Shown piece by piece: positions 44,312-53,853 of a DNA stretch of 64,000 bases (position 1 is the stretch's first letter; each line of letters opens with the position of its first letter). The notes under the pieces are model-generated. The model worked only from the letters and a program-made list of their open reading frames with translations, had not been told where the DNA came from and ran no database searches. The DNA is from Stenotrophomonas bentonitica (GTDB taxonomy: Bacteria > Pseudomonadota > Gammaproteobacteria > Xanthomonadales > Xanthomonadaceae): NCBI RefSeq assembly GCF_002887735.1, contig NZ_PKQP01000003.1, positions 186,001 to 250,000 on the forward strand. Direction: 5' to 3'. The position numbers were made by a program, and so were the translations under genes.

Positions 44312-44971
44312 ATGCAACCGGATGACCTCAAGCAGCTGTGGAACAGCACCAGCCAGCACGCGGATACGCAGGAGACCTTCGCGCTGGAGGCATGGCGCAG
44401 CCATCGGCACCGGGCGGTGCAGCGCCAACTCGGGCTCTTCAGCCTCTGGCAGGGGCTGCAGCTGGTGGCCTGGCTGGCATTGGCGGTGTACTGCGGGAGC
44501 CAGTGGTGGCAGCAACCGCCGCTGGCGGTGATGCTCAGCGCGATGGCGCTGCACGCCTATTGCATCGCGGTGATCATCGCCAGCATCACCCGCCTGCATC
44601 GCCGCCGGCAGCTGGAGCCGACACACACGGTGGTGGAGCAATCGCAGCAGCTGGCCGCGCTTGCCCGGCACACCGCATTGACCGAGCTGCTGCTCGGCCT
44701 GCCGTGGTGCTGGCTGTGGCTGGCGGTGCCGGTCCTGGTGGCCTGGCAGGCCTGGGGTGTGGACTTGGGGGCCTTGGCCGCACCGTGGCTGCTGGCCTCG
44801 CTGGCGGCGGGGGCGCTGGCCATGCTGGCCGCGGTGCTCCTTGCCCGCCGCTGGGTGCAGCACGCACCGGCGTCGCCGTGGCTGCAGCGCGCAATCGACG
44901 CGCTGTCCGGGCGCCGGCTGGCCCGCGCCCGCGCCGAGCTGGACGCCCTGAGCGGCTGGACGCCGACCTGA
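44312..44971 (+). CDS. Probable membrane anti-sigma factor
   Basis: A 219-residue protein. A short cytoplasmic N-terminal part (MQPDDLKQLWNSTSQHADTQ ... LEAWRSHRHRAVQRQL) leads to four hydrophobic helices (about 45-62, 70-92, 125-147, 152-175) with Trp-rich edges, and a soluble tail. It lacks the zinc HxxxCxxC of classical anti-sigma domains. The assignment rests on position: 9 bases after the ECF sigma gene and on the same transcript, a pairing common in this family. No other function is suggested by sequence. Confidence 0.55.
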   Translation: MQPDDLKQLWNSTSQHADTQETFALEAWRSHRHRAVQRQLGLFSLWQGLQLVAWLALAVYCGSQWWQQPPLAVMLSAMALHAYCIAVIIASITRLHRRRQLEPTHTVVEQSQQLAALARHTALTELLLGLPWCWLWLAVPVLVAWQAWGVDLGALAAPWLLASLAAGALAMLAAVLLARRWVQHAPASPWLQRAIDALSGRRLARARAELDALSGWTPT

Positions 44972-44983
44972 ACCGGCCGGCCG

Positions 44984-45895
44984 TCAGTGCGCGGGCTTGG
45001 ACCCGCGCAGCTTCTGGAACCCGGTCACCGCCGCCAGCACCACCGCACCGATCACCACGCCGACGATCACGTTGCCCAGCGCATTGATCAACCAGCCCCA
45101 GCTGCCGTCACCGCCCATCTCCAGGATGGCGTGGTGCAGCGGTTCGATGCTGTGCACCAGGATGCCGCCGCCGACCAGGAACATCGCCGCGGTGCCGGCC
45201 ACCGAGAGGAACTTCATCAGCCACGGTGCAGCCACCAGCAGGCCCCGGCCCACTGCGGCCAGCGCCGCGCCCTTGCGCGACAGGTACAGGCCCAGGTCGT
45301 CCAGCTTGACGATGCCGGCGACCAGACCGTAGACGAACACCGTCATCGCCAGGGCGATCACCACCAGCGCGCTGACCTGGTTGAGGAACGGTGCACTGGA
45401 GACCACGCCCAGCGACAGCACGATGATCTCCGCCGACAGAATGAAATCGGTGCGGATCGCGCCCTTCACCTTGTCCTTCTCCCACGCGACCATGTCCACC
45501 TTCTCGTCGGCCAGGGCCTTGGCCCGCTCGGCCTTGCGCTGCTCATCCTCGTCGCGCGAATGCAGGAAGCGGTGCGCCAGCTTCTCCACGCCCTCGTAGC
45601 AGAGGAACGCGCCGCCGATCATCATCAGCGGGGTGATCGCCCAGGGCAGCCAGGCGCTGATCGCCAGCGCGGCCGGCACCAGGATCGCCTTGTTGACCAG
45701 CGAGCCCTTGGCGACGGCCCAGACCACCGGCAGCTCGCGGTTGGCACTGACCCCGGTCACCTGCTGGGCGTTCAGCGCGAGGTCGTCGCCGAGCACGCCG
45801 GCGGTTTTCTTGGCCGCGACCTTGGTCAGCACCGACACATCGTCCAGCAGGGACGCAATGTCATCGAGCAACGCGAACAGACTGGCACCGGCCAT
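44984..45895 (-). CDS. DUF808 family inner-membrane protein (YedI-like)
   Basis: A 303-residue protein whose start [20 protein letters not shown] and following [20 protein letters not shown] are the unmistakable DUF808 signature, with [18 protein letters not shown] next. Around seven or eight membrane helices follow, and a charged loop ([19 protein letters not shown]) interrupts them. Function unknown; the family is widespread in proteobacteria. ATG 45895 fits the family start. It is convergent with the probable anti-sigma gene, 12 bases apart, and divergent from the UbiB-family kinase. Confidence 0.93.
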   Translation of the reverse strand: MAGASLFALLDDIASLLDDVSVLTKVAAKKTAGVLGDDLALNAQQVTGVSANRELPVVWAVAKGSLVNKAILVPAALAISAWLPWAITPLMMIGGAFLCYEGVEKLAHRFLHSRDEDEQRKAERAKALADEKVDMVAWEKDKVKGAIRTDFILSAEIIVLSLGVVSSAPFLNQVSALVVIALAMTVFVYGLVAGIVKLDDLGLYLSRKGAALAAVGRGLLVAAPWLMKFLSVAGTAAMFLVGGGILVHSIEPLHHAILEMGGDGSWGWLINALGNVIVGVVIGAVVLAAVTGFQKLRGSKPAH

Positions 45896-46076
45896 GGTGG
45901 ATCCAAAGGAGGAAGCGGGAGCGCCGATTCTGACCGATCCGACCCCTGTCGCGGTAGCCGGAGCGGATTCACCAGCCCACCACTGCCGCCCGGCCACACT
46001 GCTGGTGATCGTCGCCCCGGAGTCCTGCTTGAACACCACGCCCGTCCTTCCCGGTTCGCCGTCGCTGGTCAAGGGC

Positions 46077-47717
46077 ATGAACCGCCGCAGCCAGATCCTG
46101 CGCCTGCTGTTGCGCTACCGTAATTCCGGCGTATTTTCCGGCATGAACCTGGACGCAGGCGCGGTCCACGATGTGCCACCGGAAGGAAACCCGGAACAGT
46201 TCGTCACCGACCTGGAATCGCTGGGGCCGACCTTCGTCAAGCTGGGCCAGATGCTCTCCACCCGCCCGGACATGGTGCCGGTGGAGTTCGCCACGGCCCT
46301 GGAGCGCATGCAGGAGAACGTTGCGCCGATCCCGGTCGAGCGCGTCGCGGCGATCATCGAAAAGGAACTGGGCGCGTCGGTGTCCAAGCTGTTTGCCAGC
46401 TTCGACCCGGTGCCACTGGGCTGCGCCTCGATCGCCCAGGTGCACCGCGCCGAGCTTCACGATGGCCGCCAGGTGGCGGTCAAGGTGCAGAAGCCGGAGG
46501 TCGCCGCCCAGCTGCGCTCGGATCTGGACGTGCTGCGCAGCTTTGCGCTGGCCGCCGACCATCTCACCCAGGTCGGACGCCGCGTGCGCCTGCGCGACTG
46601 GCTCAATGAATTCGCCAAGACCCTCATGCAGGAGCTGGACTACCAGGCCGAGGCCGAGAACCTGCAGCGCTTCGGCCAGCATCTCAAGCCGTTCAAGCCG
46701 CTGTGGGTGCCACAGCCGATCTGGGACTACTGCAGCCACCGCGTGCTGACCATGGAGCTGGCGCAGGGCGTGCGCGTGGACATGATCCCCGATGTGCGCC
46801 GTACCGAGCAGCCGATGGCTCCGCTCGCTGCCGCGCTGATCCGCGGCTATGTCGACCAGATCTTCGTGCATGGCGAGATCCACGCCGATCCGCATCCCGG
46901 CAATCTGCGCGTCACCCCGGCCGGTCGCCTGGCGATCTTCGACCTGGGCATGGTCGCGCACATGCCGCCGCGCCTGCGCGAGCGCCTGCTCAAACTGTTG
47001 TTCGCCGCGGTGGATGGGCGCGGTGAGGAAGTCGCCGATGAAATCATCGGCATCAGCACGCGGCTGGAGTTCTTCGATGAAGAACGCTATCTGCGCGAGA
47101 CCGGGCAGATCATCGCGCGCTATGCCGCCAACAGCAGCTTCTCCGAAGGCCGCGTGGTGCTGGACCTGGTGCGCATTGCCACCGCCAGCGGCCTGCGCAC
47201 CCCGCCGGAGCTGAGCCTGCTGGGCAAGGCGCTGTTGAATCTGGAAACCGTGTGCCGGCTGCTGTCGCCGGACCTGGATACCCGGCGCATCGTGGAGAAA
47301 CAGCTACAGCACGTGATGCGCGCGCGCCTGAAGAAATCGCTGTCGGCCGCCAACCTCGCCAGCGAGGCGATGGAGATGCAGCAGTTGCTGCGCGACGGGC
47401 CACGCAAGATGACCGACATCCTCGCGCTGTTGGCCGAGAACCGCCTGCAGATGAAGGTCACCGGGCTGGAAGAATCCCGCCTGATGGAGAACCTGCAGAA
47501 GATCGCCAACCGCGTCTCTGCCGGCATCGTCACCGCCGCGCTGATACTGGCCGCGGCGATGATGATGAAGGTCGATACCGGATGGCATCTGTTCGGCTAT
47601 CCCGCCATCGCATTCACCCTGATGTTGATCGGTGTCTTCCTCGGATTGGGCATCATCCTCAGTGCGCTGATCTTCGATCGTCGTGCGCGCTCGAAGGAAG
47701 AACGCGGGCACCGTTGA
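46077..47717 (+). CDS. ABC1/AarF/UbiB-family atypical kinase
   Basis: A 546-residue protein of the UbiB/ADCK group. The family KxGQ motif is [17 protein letters not shown] (about residues 51-67). Then come the A-rich loop [15 protein letters not shown] in place of the usual Gly loop, the Lys in VAVKVQKP, and the catalytic core [15 protein letters not shown] with the metal motif [10 protein letters not shown]. Two membrane helices (about 480-500 and 508-535) close the protein. In E. coli UbiB supports coenzyme Q synthesis by an ATPase-linked role; this is a second-type UbiB homologue and its exact duty is uncertain. coq7 lies 38 kb away. Confidence 0.9.
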   Translation: MNRRSQILRLLLRYRNSGVFSGMNLDAGAVHDVPPEGNPEQFVTDLESLGPTFVKLGQMLSTRPDMVPVEFATALERMQENVAPIPVERVAAIIEKELGASVSKLFASFDPVPLGCASIAQVHRAELHDGRQVAVKVQKPEVAAQLRSDLDVLRSFALAADHLTQVGRRVRLRDWLNEFAKTLMQELDYQAEAENLQRFGQHLKPFKPLWVPQPIWDYCSHRVLTMELAQGVRVDMIPDVRRTEQPMAPLAAALIRGYVDQIFVHGEIHADPHPGNLRVTPAGRLAIFDLGMVAHMPPRLRERLLKLLFAAVDGRGEEVADEIIGISTRLEFFDEERYLRETGQIIARYAANSSFSEGRVVLDLVRIATASGLRTPPELSLLGKALLNLETVCRLLSPDLDTRRIVEKQLQHVMRARLKKSLSAANLASEAMEMQQLLRDGPRKMTDILALLAENRLQMKVTGLEESRLMENLQKIANRVSAGIVTAALILAAAMMMKVDTGWHLFGYPAIAFTLMLIGVFLGLGIILSALIFDRRARSKEERGHR

Positions 47718-48002
47718 CGCGCTTGCCACGTGCGTCACGCATTCAGACAGAGCATATAAACGCACAGGGAAACGCGCGATGCAGTGCAGCATCGTGCGCA
47801 CTTCTTCACGCGTGTTTTACGTCGCATATCGCAGTGCGATGCATGAGGGTAGATGTCGTTTTCAACAAACATTTCAGTCAGGTTCGTGCAGGCATGATCG
47901 AGTCATCGGCTTGTCATGCATGTGTGGTTGGGACAGCCGGTCGGATGGGAACTGCGTCGTCATGGCGTCCATCACCACCTGTCTCCACTGCCAAAAGTGC
48001 TT

Positions 48003-50105
48003 ATGCTCTGGATCCTGCTGCTGTCACTGTTGCTGCTCACCTGGCTGTTCCTCGCATCTGACAAGTGGGTGTGGTGGAAGGCAAGCCTGATGTCATTGCT
48101 GCTGCTGACCCTCAGTGCGTGGTGGTTGATCAACAAGTTGTCCGGTGATGGCCTCAATGCCGCCACCCTGTACCACCTTGGCGCAGACATGGAAGGCGCC
48201 GGCATCGCCGACTTCAAGCACTACATCGCCGGCTTCATCGCACTGGCGCTGGTATCGCTCACCCCCTTGCTGCTGGCACGCCTGCGTCGCCGGCACCGAC
48301 CCGCACACGGCAAGGCAGTCTTCGCCGGCTTCCTGGCGATGTGGTTCGTCGCGATCGTGGTCAGCCCGCTGTACAGCGATGGCCAGCGCCTGTACCAGCA
48401 GATGCGCCCGGTCGACTACAGCATGGTCAAGGCCGAGTACCGCGTGCCGCAGCAGCCGCTGACCAAGCCGCGCAACATCGTGTGGATCTACGGCGAAAGC
48501 CTGGAACGCACCTATCTCAATGAAACCACCTTCCCCGACCTGATGCCCAACATCAACCGGCTGGCCGCGCAGTCGCTGGACGTGCGCGGGCTGGTCTCGG
48601 CCGAAGGCGGTGGCTGGACCATCGCCGGCCTGGTCTCCTCGATGTGCGGCGTGCCGTTGACCACCGCCAAGGAAGATGAGAACAGCATGGGGCGCATGGG
48701 CAGCTTCCTGCCCGAAGCGGTCTGCCTCGGCGATTACCTCAAGCAGCAAGGCTACACCAACCACTATCTGGGCGGCGCCAACGGCCAATTCGCGGGCAAG
48801 GGCCAGTTCCTGGCCACGCACGGCTTCGATACCGTGGATGATCTGGCCTGGTTCAAGAAGCAGAAGATCACGCGCGCGCATTTCTCGCCGTGGGGCGTGC
48901 ATGATGATGTGCTGCTGGACAAGGCGTACGACCGCTTCGTGCAGCTCTCGCGCAAGGGCGAGCCGTTCATGCTCACCACGCTGACCATGGACACCCATCA
49001 TCCCGCCGGTCACCTCCCCGTGGCCTGCAAAGGCACCCGTTACCAGAGCGAGCACGGCAACATCGGCATGCTCAACGCACTCAAGTGCACCGACGGGCTG
49101 ATCGCCAAACTGGTCGATCGTATCCAGGCCAGTCCGTACGGCGAAGACACGTTGATCGTGATCGCCTCCGATCACCTGGCCATGCCCAACGATCTCAGCC
49201 ACATCCTGGCCAAGCAGGATCGCGAGAACCTGTTGCTGTTCCTGGGCAAGGACATCGCCCCGCGCCAGCTGACCGCGCCGGCCGGCTCGACGCTGGACTC
49301 GGGCGCCACGCTGCTGAGCCTGATCGACCCGGCCATCGATTCGATCGGCTTCGGCCGCTCGCTGCTGCATCCGGAGCATTCGGACAGTGCCAGCGCCGCG
49401 GTGTTCCGCGACAACGGCAAGGACTACCCGCGCTACCTCGCGTTCTCGCGCTCGCTGTGGCTGGGCGACAAGACCCGCCAGCTGCGCATCGATGACGACA
49501 ACCAGGTGGTGATCGGCCTGCAGCACGTGCAGCCGCCGGTGCTGCTGGAGTACGACAAGCATTGGGATCTGAAGTCGGTGTATCTGGAGAACACGTCCAA
49601 GCAGTTCGATCTGGCCGACCCATCCAATACGCTGGCCTACGTGGATCGCTGCACTGCGTTCGAGGATGGCTCGGCCGATGGCGACTGGTGCGCGATGCTG
49701 GTCAACCAGGACAAGGGCATCAAGCTCTTCCGCGATGACCAGCTGCGCGGTGGCGTGGCGGTGGATGGCCCGCTGGATCCGTTCAACGGCCCGCGCCCGA
49801 GCATCCGCCAGGCGCACATGATCACGCAGAAGGGCCGCCGCACCCGCGCCGGGCAGTACATGGTGCAGCTGGTGACCAAGCAGTCGCCGGACCGTGGCTT
49901 CTGGATCGAAGCCGTCTCCTCGCAGCGCAAGGTGGTGGTGGCCCAGCAGTGGGTGCAGCCCGATGCAGAAGGCCGCATCAACCTGAGCTTCGGCCTGGAC
50001 CACGAGGTGGATGATCTGGAAGTGCGCGCCTGGTTGAACCACGCCGAGAAGCTGGCCGTGGATACCTTCGCGCTGGTGCCGTCGCGCCGCGGCAACCGCG
50101 GCTGA
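48003..50105 (+). CDS. opgB: Phosphoglycerol transferase OpgB/MdoB-like
   Basis: A 700-residue enzyme (E. coli OpgB 763) that adds phosphoglycerol from phosphatidylglycerol to osmoregulated periplasmic glucans or related glycans. Four N-terminal membrane helices span about residues 1-125. The periplasmic alkaline-phosphatase-fold domain follows: VWIYGESLERTYLNETTFPD, with the nucleophile Thr in GGWTIAGLVSSMCGVPL, then TMDTHHPAGHLPVACKGTRY and IVIASDHLAMPNDL for the metal site. All of these line up with E. coli OpgB. ATG 48003 (MLWILLLSLLLL) or GTG 47997 could be the start. The preceding 285 bases (47718-48002) hold no gene or clear signal. Confidence 0.92.
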   Translation: MLWILLLSLLLLTWLFLASDKWVWWKASLMSLLLLTLSAWWLINKLSGDGLNAATLYHLGADMEGAGIADFKHYIAGFIALALVSLTPLLLARLRRRHRPAHGKAVFAGFLAMWFVAIVVSPLYSDGQRLYQQMRPVDYSMVKAEYRVPQQPLTKPRNIVWIYGESLERTYLNETTFPDLMPNINRLAAQSLDVRGLVSAEGGGWTIAGLVSSMCGVPLTTAKEDENSMGRMGSFLPEAVCLGDYLKQQGYTNHYLGGANGQFAGKGQFLATHGFDTVDDLAWFKKQKITRAHFSPWGVHDDVLLDKAYDRFVQLSRKGEPFMLTTLTMDTHHPAGHLPVACKGTRYQSEHGNIGMLNALKCTDGLIAKLVDRIQASPYGEDTLIVIASDHLAMPNDLSHILAKQDRENLLLFLGKDIAPRQLTAPAGSTLDSGATLLSLIDPAIDSIGFGRSLLHPEHSDSASAAVFRDNGKDYPRYLAFSRSLWLGDKTRQLRIDDDNQVVIGLQHVQPPVLLEYDKHWDLKSVYLENTSKQFDLADPSNTLAYVDRCTAFEDGSADGDWCAMLVNQDKGIKLFRDDQLRGGVAVDGPLDPFNGPRPSIRQAHMITQKGRRTRAGQYMVQLVTKQSPDRGFWIEAVSSQRKVVVAQQWVQPDAEGRINLSFGLDHEVDDLEVRAWLNHAEKLAVDTFALVPSRRGNRG

Positions 50106-50186
50106 TCCGGCCCTCCCGCCGGGCATGGGGGCGGTCCGTCGTTCGTATCGGGTCCGCTGTCCTTAGCAGGTCTGCTGGTCGTATCG

Positions 50187-50379
50187 GTAGTGCCGGCCGC
50201 TGGCCGGCTCCCGGTTCTCTCTGCATCGTGCAGCTGCCGGCCAGCGGCCGGCACTACCTGGATCAGGGCGCTGCCGGCCGGTGCTACCTCTATCAGCGCG
50301 CTGCCGGCCAGCGGCCGGCACTACCTGGATCGCGGCACTACCCGGATCAGGACGCTGCCCGCCAACAGCCGGTACCTAC
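50187..50379. repeat. Cluster of about five SMAG-type repeats in mixed orientation
   Basis: Full or partial copies stand at 50187-50209 (forward, GTAGTGCCGGCC...), 50235-50256 and 50301-50324 (reversed, ...GGCACTAC), 50271-50286 (deleted form), 50331-50341 (stub) and about 50354-50379 (degenerate). The short linkers repeat a CTGGATCAGGGCG-like sequence, suggesting local duplications. The cluster fills most of the opgB-mscS intergenic region; its last 9 bases border the channel's stop codon. Confidence 0.85.
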
Positions 50380-50387
50380 CGGCCTTG

Positions 50388-52838
50388 TTATGCGTCGGGG
50401 TCCGGCGTTGCCGCTGGGTCACGCACCAGATGGATGTCCGTCGGTGCGGACAACGCGATCCCGGCGGCGGCAAACTTCTGCAGCATCGTGAAATACAGCT
50501 CGCTGCGTGCGCCGTACACCGCACGCGGGCCCGAGACGTAGGCGAAACTGTTGATCGCGATCTGCCCATTGGCGATCGAATCGATGAACACCGACGGTGC
50601 CGGGTCACTCAGCACGCCCGGGTGATCGGTGTATGCATCCAGCAGGATCTGCCGCAGCGCGGCCACGTCGGTGTTCAACGGCACCGAGAACTGGATCTGG
50701 ATCCGGCCCTGCGCGTTGCCCATCGTCATGTTGCGGATGGTCTTGGTGATCAGCTCGGAGTTGGGCACGATCAAGGTGGATTTGTCGCCGACCTGGATCT
50801 CGGTCGAACGCACGCTGATCCGCTTGATATCCCCTTCCTGGTCGCCCAGCTTGACCCAGTCGCCTATCTTGACCGGCCGCTCGGCCAGCAGGATCAAGCC
50901 CGAGACGAAGTTCTGGGTGATCGCCTGCAGGCCGAAGCCGATACCCACCGACAGCGCACTGACCACCAGGGCCAGCTTCTCGAAGCCGATGCCCAGCGCG
51001 GTCAGGCCCCACAGCACTGCGGCGATGATGCCGAGATAGCGGGTGACGGTGCTGATCGAGTTGCGTGCACCGGCATCCAGTTCGGTTTTCGGCAAGTAGG
51101 TGTCGCTCAGCCAGCGCTGGAACGCCTGCATCACCGCCCAGACCACCAGGAACACCAGCACCGCGTACATCACGCTGCTCGGTCGGAGCGTGGTCTCGCC
51201 GATCTTCAGCCCGCCGGACAGCGAATCCAATCCCCCGAGGAAGGCGTTGAGGTTGCCGAACGGTGCGGCCAGCGCCAGCAGGCCGAGCACGATCACGCCC
51301 ACGCGCAGCACCGCCGAGAGCAGCACGCCGGCCTGCTCCACCCGCGATTCGCTGAGCCCGGTGGTCAATACGATGGTCTGCCCGGCACGGCTGCTGGGCG
51401 CGAGCGCCCAGGTGGCCAGGTCATCGGCGAATTTGAGCAGCAGCGAGACGGCCATCAGCACCACCGCGCCCCAGACCAGCTGCTGGGCCACGAACAGCGC
51501 GAAGTTGAGATAGCCCAGCAGCGTGGCGATCACCGCCGCTGCCACGGCGATGTGGCCGGCCAGGCGCGCGAGCACGATCCAGCCGCTGCGGCGGGGCGCG
51601 CCGCGTACCTTGCCATCGCCACCAGCGCGGGGATCGGCACGTGCTTCGGCTTCGGCAGCTTCAGCCGCCTGGCGGTTGTGCATGCGCGCCAGCGAAACCA
51701 GGATCGCGATGATCAACGCCATGTACGTGAGCGCGATCAGCCCATCCACGGCCACCGTGGTGACTTCGCTGGTACGTGCCGCGCGGTCCAAGGCGACCAG
51801 CATGATGCTCAGCCAGGTCAGGCCGGCCGCGCCCCAGGCGTACTTGCGCAGGCGCCAGGCCGCGCTGTCATCCAGCGACAGCAGCCGCCACGACGGCCTC
51901 TTGGGCACCAGCAGGCAGGCACTGAGCGCGGCGATGAAGGCGGCCACGAAGGTGGCCACTTCGAAGGTCTGGGCCACCGACTGCAGGCGCGGCGGGATCG
52001 CGCCGATCGCATCCAGTGACTCGACCAGTGCCACCGCCGCCAGGCCGGGCAGCAGCGTGCCGACCAGCAGCAGCCACACCGCCAGCCCGGAGCGACGCAG
52101 GCGGCCATCCGGTGCGCGCTCGGAGGCAGCGAAGCGCCGGCCCAGCGCGCGCAGCCACAGCCGCAGCGGGAAGAACATCACCAGCGCCACGCCCAGGCCG
52201 ATCAGCGGCGCGGTCCAGCCGTGCCGGGCGATCGCCTTGCGCGCGGCGTCCACGCCCATGTGGTACAGGATCGCCAAGCGATCCACATCGCCCGGCACAT
52301 CCTTGGCGAAGCTGCGCCACAGCGCGGGCGACAACGGCGAGGCGACCTTGCGGGTCAGCTGTTCGCTGAACTGGGTGACCCGCATCTTCTCGATCCGCTC
52401 GCCGAGCTGCCTGGCGTCCACCGAAAGCAGCTTGGCGCGGGCGATTTGCGCGTTGATATCGGCCTTCTGCTGGTTCAGCGCCTTGCGCTGCCGGCTGACC
52501 TCCGGTGGCTCGACGGTACCTTCGGCCACCTCGCCCAGCTGCGACAGGCGCGCGTCCACCTGCTTGAGCTGCGGGTCCAGTGCACTCTGCAGGCCGTCCG
52601 CATCGCGCTGGACGGCCAGCGCGCGGTCGGACAACGCCTTGAGGGTCTCGGTGGTGGCCGCATCCTCCAGGTCGTCATTGATCGACCGGAAGGTTTTTTC
52701 GGCCTGGGCCAGCTGCTTGGCAGGGTCCGGATCCGGGTCGCCGGCCTGGGCCAGCGCGATCGGCGCGGCGCCGAGCCAGGCGAACAACAGCAGCCACGAC
52801 AACGACCGCACCACAAACGAAGAATGACGAAGCGACAC
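50388..52838 (-). CDS. Large MscS-type mechanosensitive channel (DUF3772 + MscS)
   Basis: An 816-residue channel. A signal peptide (WLLLFAWLGAAPIALAQA, cleavage about residue 31) is followed by a helical periplasmic domain with coiled-coil character (residues 35-190, DUF3772-like). Some ten membrane helices (about 210-610) come next, and then the MscS core: VSALSVGIGFGLQAITQNFV with the pore-helix Gly/Ala pattern and RPVKIGDWVKLGDQEGDIKR in the beta domain. The C-terminal vestibule is intact. It releases solutes under hypo-osmotic stress, a function related to its neighbour opgB. It is a member of the MscK/YbdG-size class. SMAG repeats lie beyond its stop. Confidence 0.92.
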   Translation of the reverse strand: MSLRHSSFVVRSLSWLLLFAWLGAAPIALAQAGDPDPDPAKQLAQAEKTFRSINDDLEDAATTETLKALSDRALAVQRDADGLQSALDPQLKQVDARLSQLGEVAEGTVEPPEVSRQRKALNQQKADINAQIARAKLLSVDARQLGERIEKMRVTQFSEQLTRKVASPLSPALWRSFAKDVPGDVDRLAILYHMGVDAARKAIARHGWTAPLIGLGVALVMFFPLRLWLRALGRRFAASERAPDGRLRRSGLAVWLLLVGTLLPGLAAVALVESLDAIGAIPPRLQSVAQTFEVATFVAAFIAALSACLLVPKRPSWRLLSLDDSAAWRLRKYAWGAAGLTWLSIMLVALDRAARTSEVTTVAVDGLIALTYMALIIAILVSLARMHNRQAAEAAEAEARADPRAGGDGKVRGAPRRSGWIVLARLAGHIAVAAAVIATLLGYLNFALFVAQQLVWGAVVLMAVSLLLKFADDLATWALAPSSRAGQTIVLTTGLSESRVEQAGVLLSAVLRVGVIVLGLLALAAPFGNLNAFLGGLDSLSGGLKIGETTLRPSSVMYAVLVFLVVWAVMQAFQRWLSDTYLPKTELDAGARNSISTVTRYLGIIAAVLWGLTALGIGFEKLALVVSALSVGIGFGLQAITQNFVSGLILLAERPVKIGDWVKLGDQEGDIKRISVRSTEIQVGDKSTLIVPNSELITKTIRNMTMGNAQGRIQIQFSVPLNTDVAALRQILLDAYTDHPGVLSDPAPSVFIDSIANGQIAINSFAYVSGPRAVYGARSELYFTMLQKFAAAGIALSAPTDIHLVRDPAATPDPDA

Positions 52839-52919
52839 GCCAGCACCAACGGTTCGCGCGGACCACCGCGCCTGCCCGCGACTATAAACCGGGCCCCGTT
52901 CAGAACAGGTATGCGGCCC

Positions 52920-53168
52920 TCAGTACTTCAGGCGGAGCTCTTCGACCTGCGGCTGCAGGCGCGCGTACCAGTCCTGGAACTCTTCTTCGGTGATCTCCTC
53001 CGGCGCGTAGACCGCGATCTCGTCCCAGGCATGATCGGTCGGCAGCGGCTGCCGCGGCCCGGCACGCAGGGTATAGGTCACGCCCTCATGGTCGAGCACG
53101 TCGTCGGCGGTCTCCCGCTGCTGGCGGGCAAAGCCGGTTTCGCTCTTGAGCAGAATCACCTGGTACAT
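52920..53168 (-). CDS. Small acidic protein of unknown function
   Basis: An 82-residue soluble protein: MYQVILLKSETGFARQQRET, then EGVTYTLRAGPRQPLPTDHA, and an acidic helical end, EEITEEEFQDWYARLQPQVE. No motif is recognised. ATG 53168 is chosen as GGAG lies 6 bases upstream; a longer in-frame ATG at 53180 abuts that SD. It sits 81 bases upstream of the mechanosensitive channel on the same strand. Its codon use and balanced composition look genuine. Confidence 0.6.
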   Translation of the reverse strand: MYQVILLKSETGFARQQRETADDVLDHEGVTYTLRAGPRQPLPTDHAWDEIAVYAPEEITEEEFQDWYARLQPQVEELRLKY

Positions 53169-53351
53169 CCGCATCTCCATCGCTGTTGAAAGAAGCGCTC
53201 ATGGCGCCCCTGCCCAGCATAGCGCCGCCCACGCGGCCGGAGCATGACGCATCGACAACGCAGCGTTCTCGACGCCGTACTCGCCTCGGCTTCACCCGGC
53301 CGTGGCAGCAGGCCCGGCATCGTGGGATCGCATTCCCACCAGCCGTTGCCC

Positions 53352-53846
53352 ATGACCACACATCCCGACCTGAAGACCGTTCCCGACCTCAAGCTGCCGC
53401 GTTACCTGGGCACCTGGTACGAGATCGCCCGCCTGCCCATGAAGCACGAGCCGGAAGGCTGCACCGATGTGTCCGCGCATTACAGCCTGAAGGACAATGG
53501 CCATGTCGCCGTGGTCAACCGCTGCCGCATGGGCAACGAGATCGAGGAAGCCGACGGTGAGGCCTGCCCGGTCGATAATGACACCGCGCGGCTGGAGGTC
53601 AGCTTCCTGCCGAAGGGCCTGCGCTGGCTGCCCTTCACCAAGGGCGACTACTGGGTGATCCAGATCGCGCCGGACTACAGTGTCTCGCTGGTCGGCAGCC
53701 CGGACCGCAAGTACCTGTGGCTGCTCTCACGTACCCCCACGCTCGATCGCACCACGCAGGAGCATTATCTGGCGCAGGCGCGGCTGCAGGGCTTCGACCT
53801 GTCCGAGCTGATCCAGACCCCGCATACCGGCCATCCCACCGCCTGA
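53352..53846 (+). CDS. Lipocalin (Blc-like) without signal peptide
   Basis: A 164-residue beta-barrel protein with the lipocalin signatures GTWYEIARLPMKHE (SCR1) near residue 20 and YWVIQIAPDYSVSLVGSPDR (SCR2), then LWLLSRTPTLD (SCR3). E. coli Blc is an outer-membrane lipoprotein. Here the protein begins MTTHPDLKTVPDLKLPRYLG with no signal sequence or lipobox, so a cytoplasmic role is indicated unless the start lies elsewhere; the upstream in-frame extension is Arg/Ser-rich and not a signal peptide either. It is 7 bases before the FAD oxidoreductase gene, so the two may function together. Confidence 0.88.
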   Translation: MTTHPDLKTVPDLKLPRYLGTWYEIARLPMKHEPEGCTDVSAHYSLKDNGHVAVVNRCRMGNEIEEADGEACPVDNDTARLEVSFLPKGLRWLPFTKGDYWVIQIAPDYSVSLVGSPDRKYLWLLSRTPTLDRTTQEHYLAQARLQGFDLSELIQTPHTGHPTA

Positions 53847-53853
53847 GGCCGCA

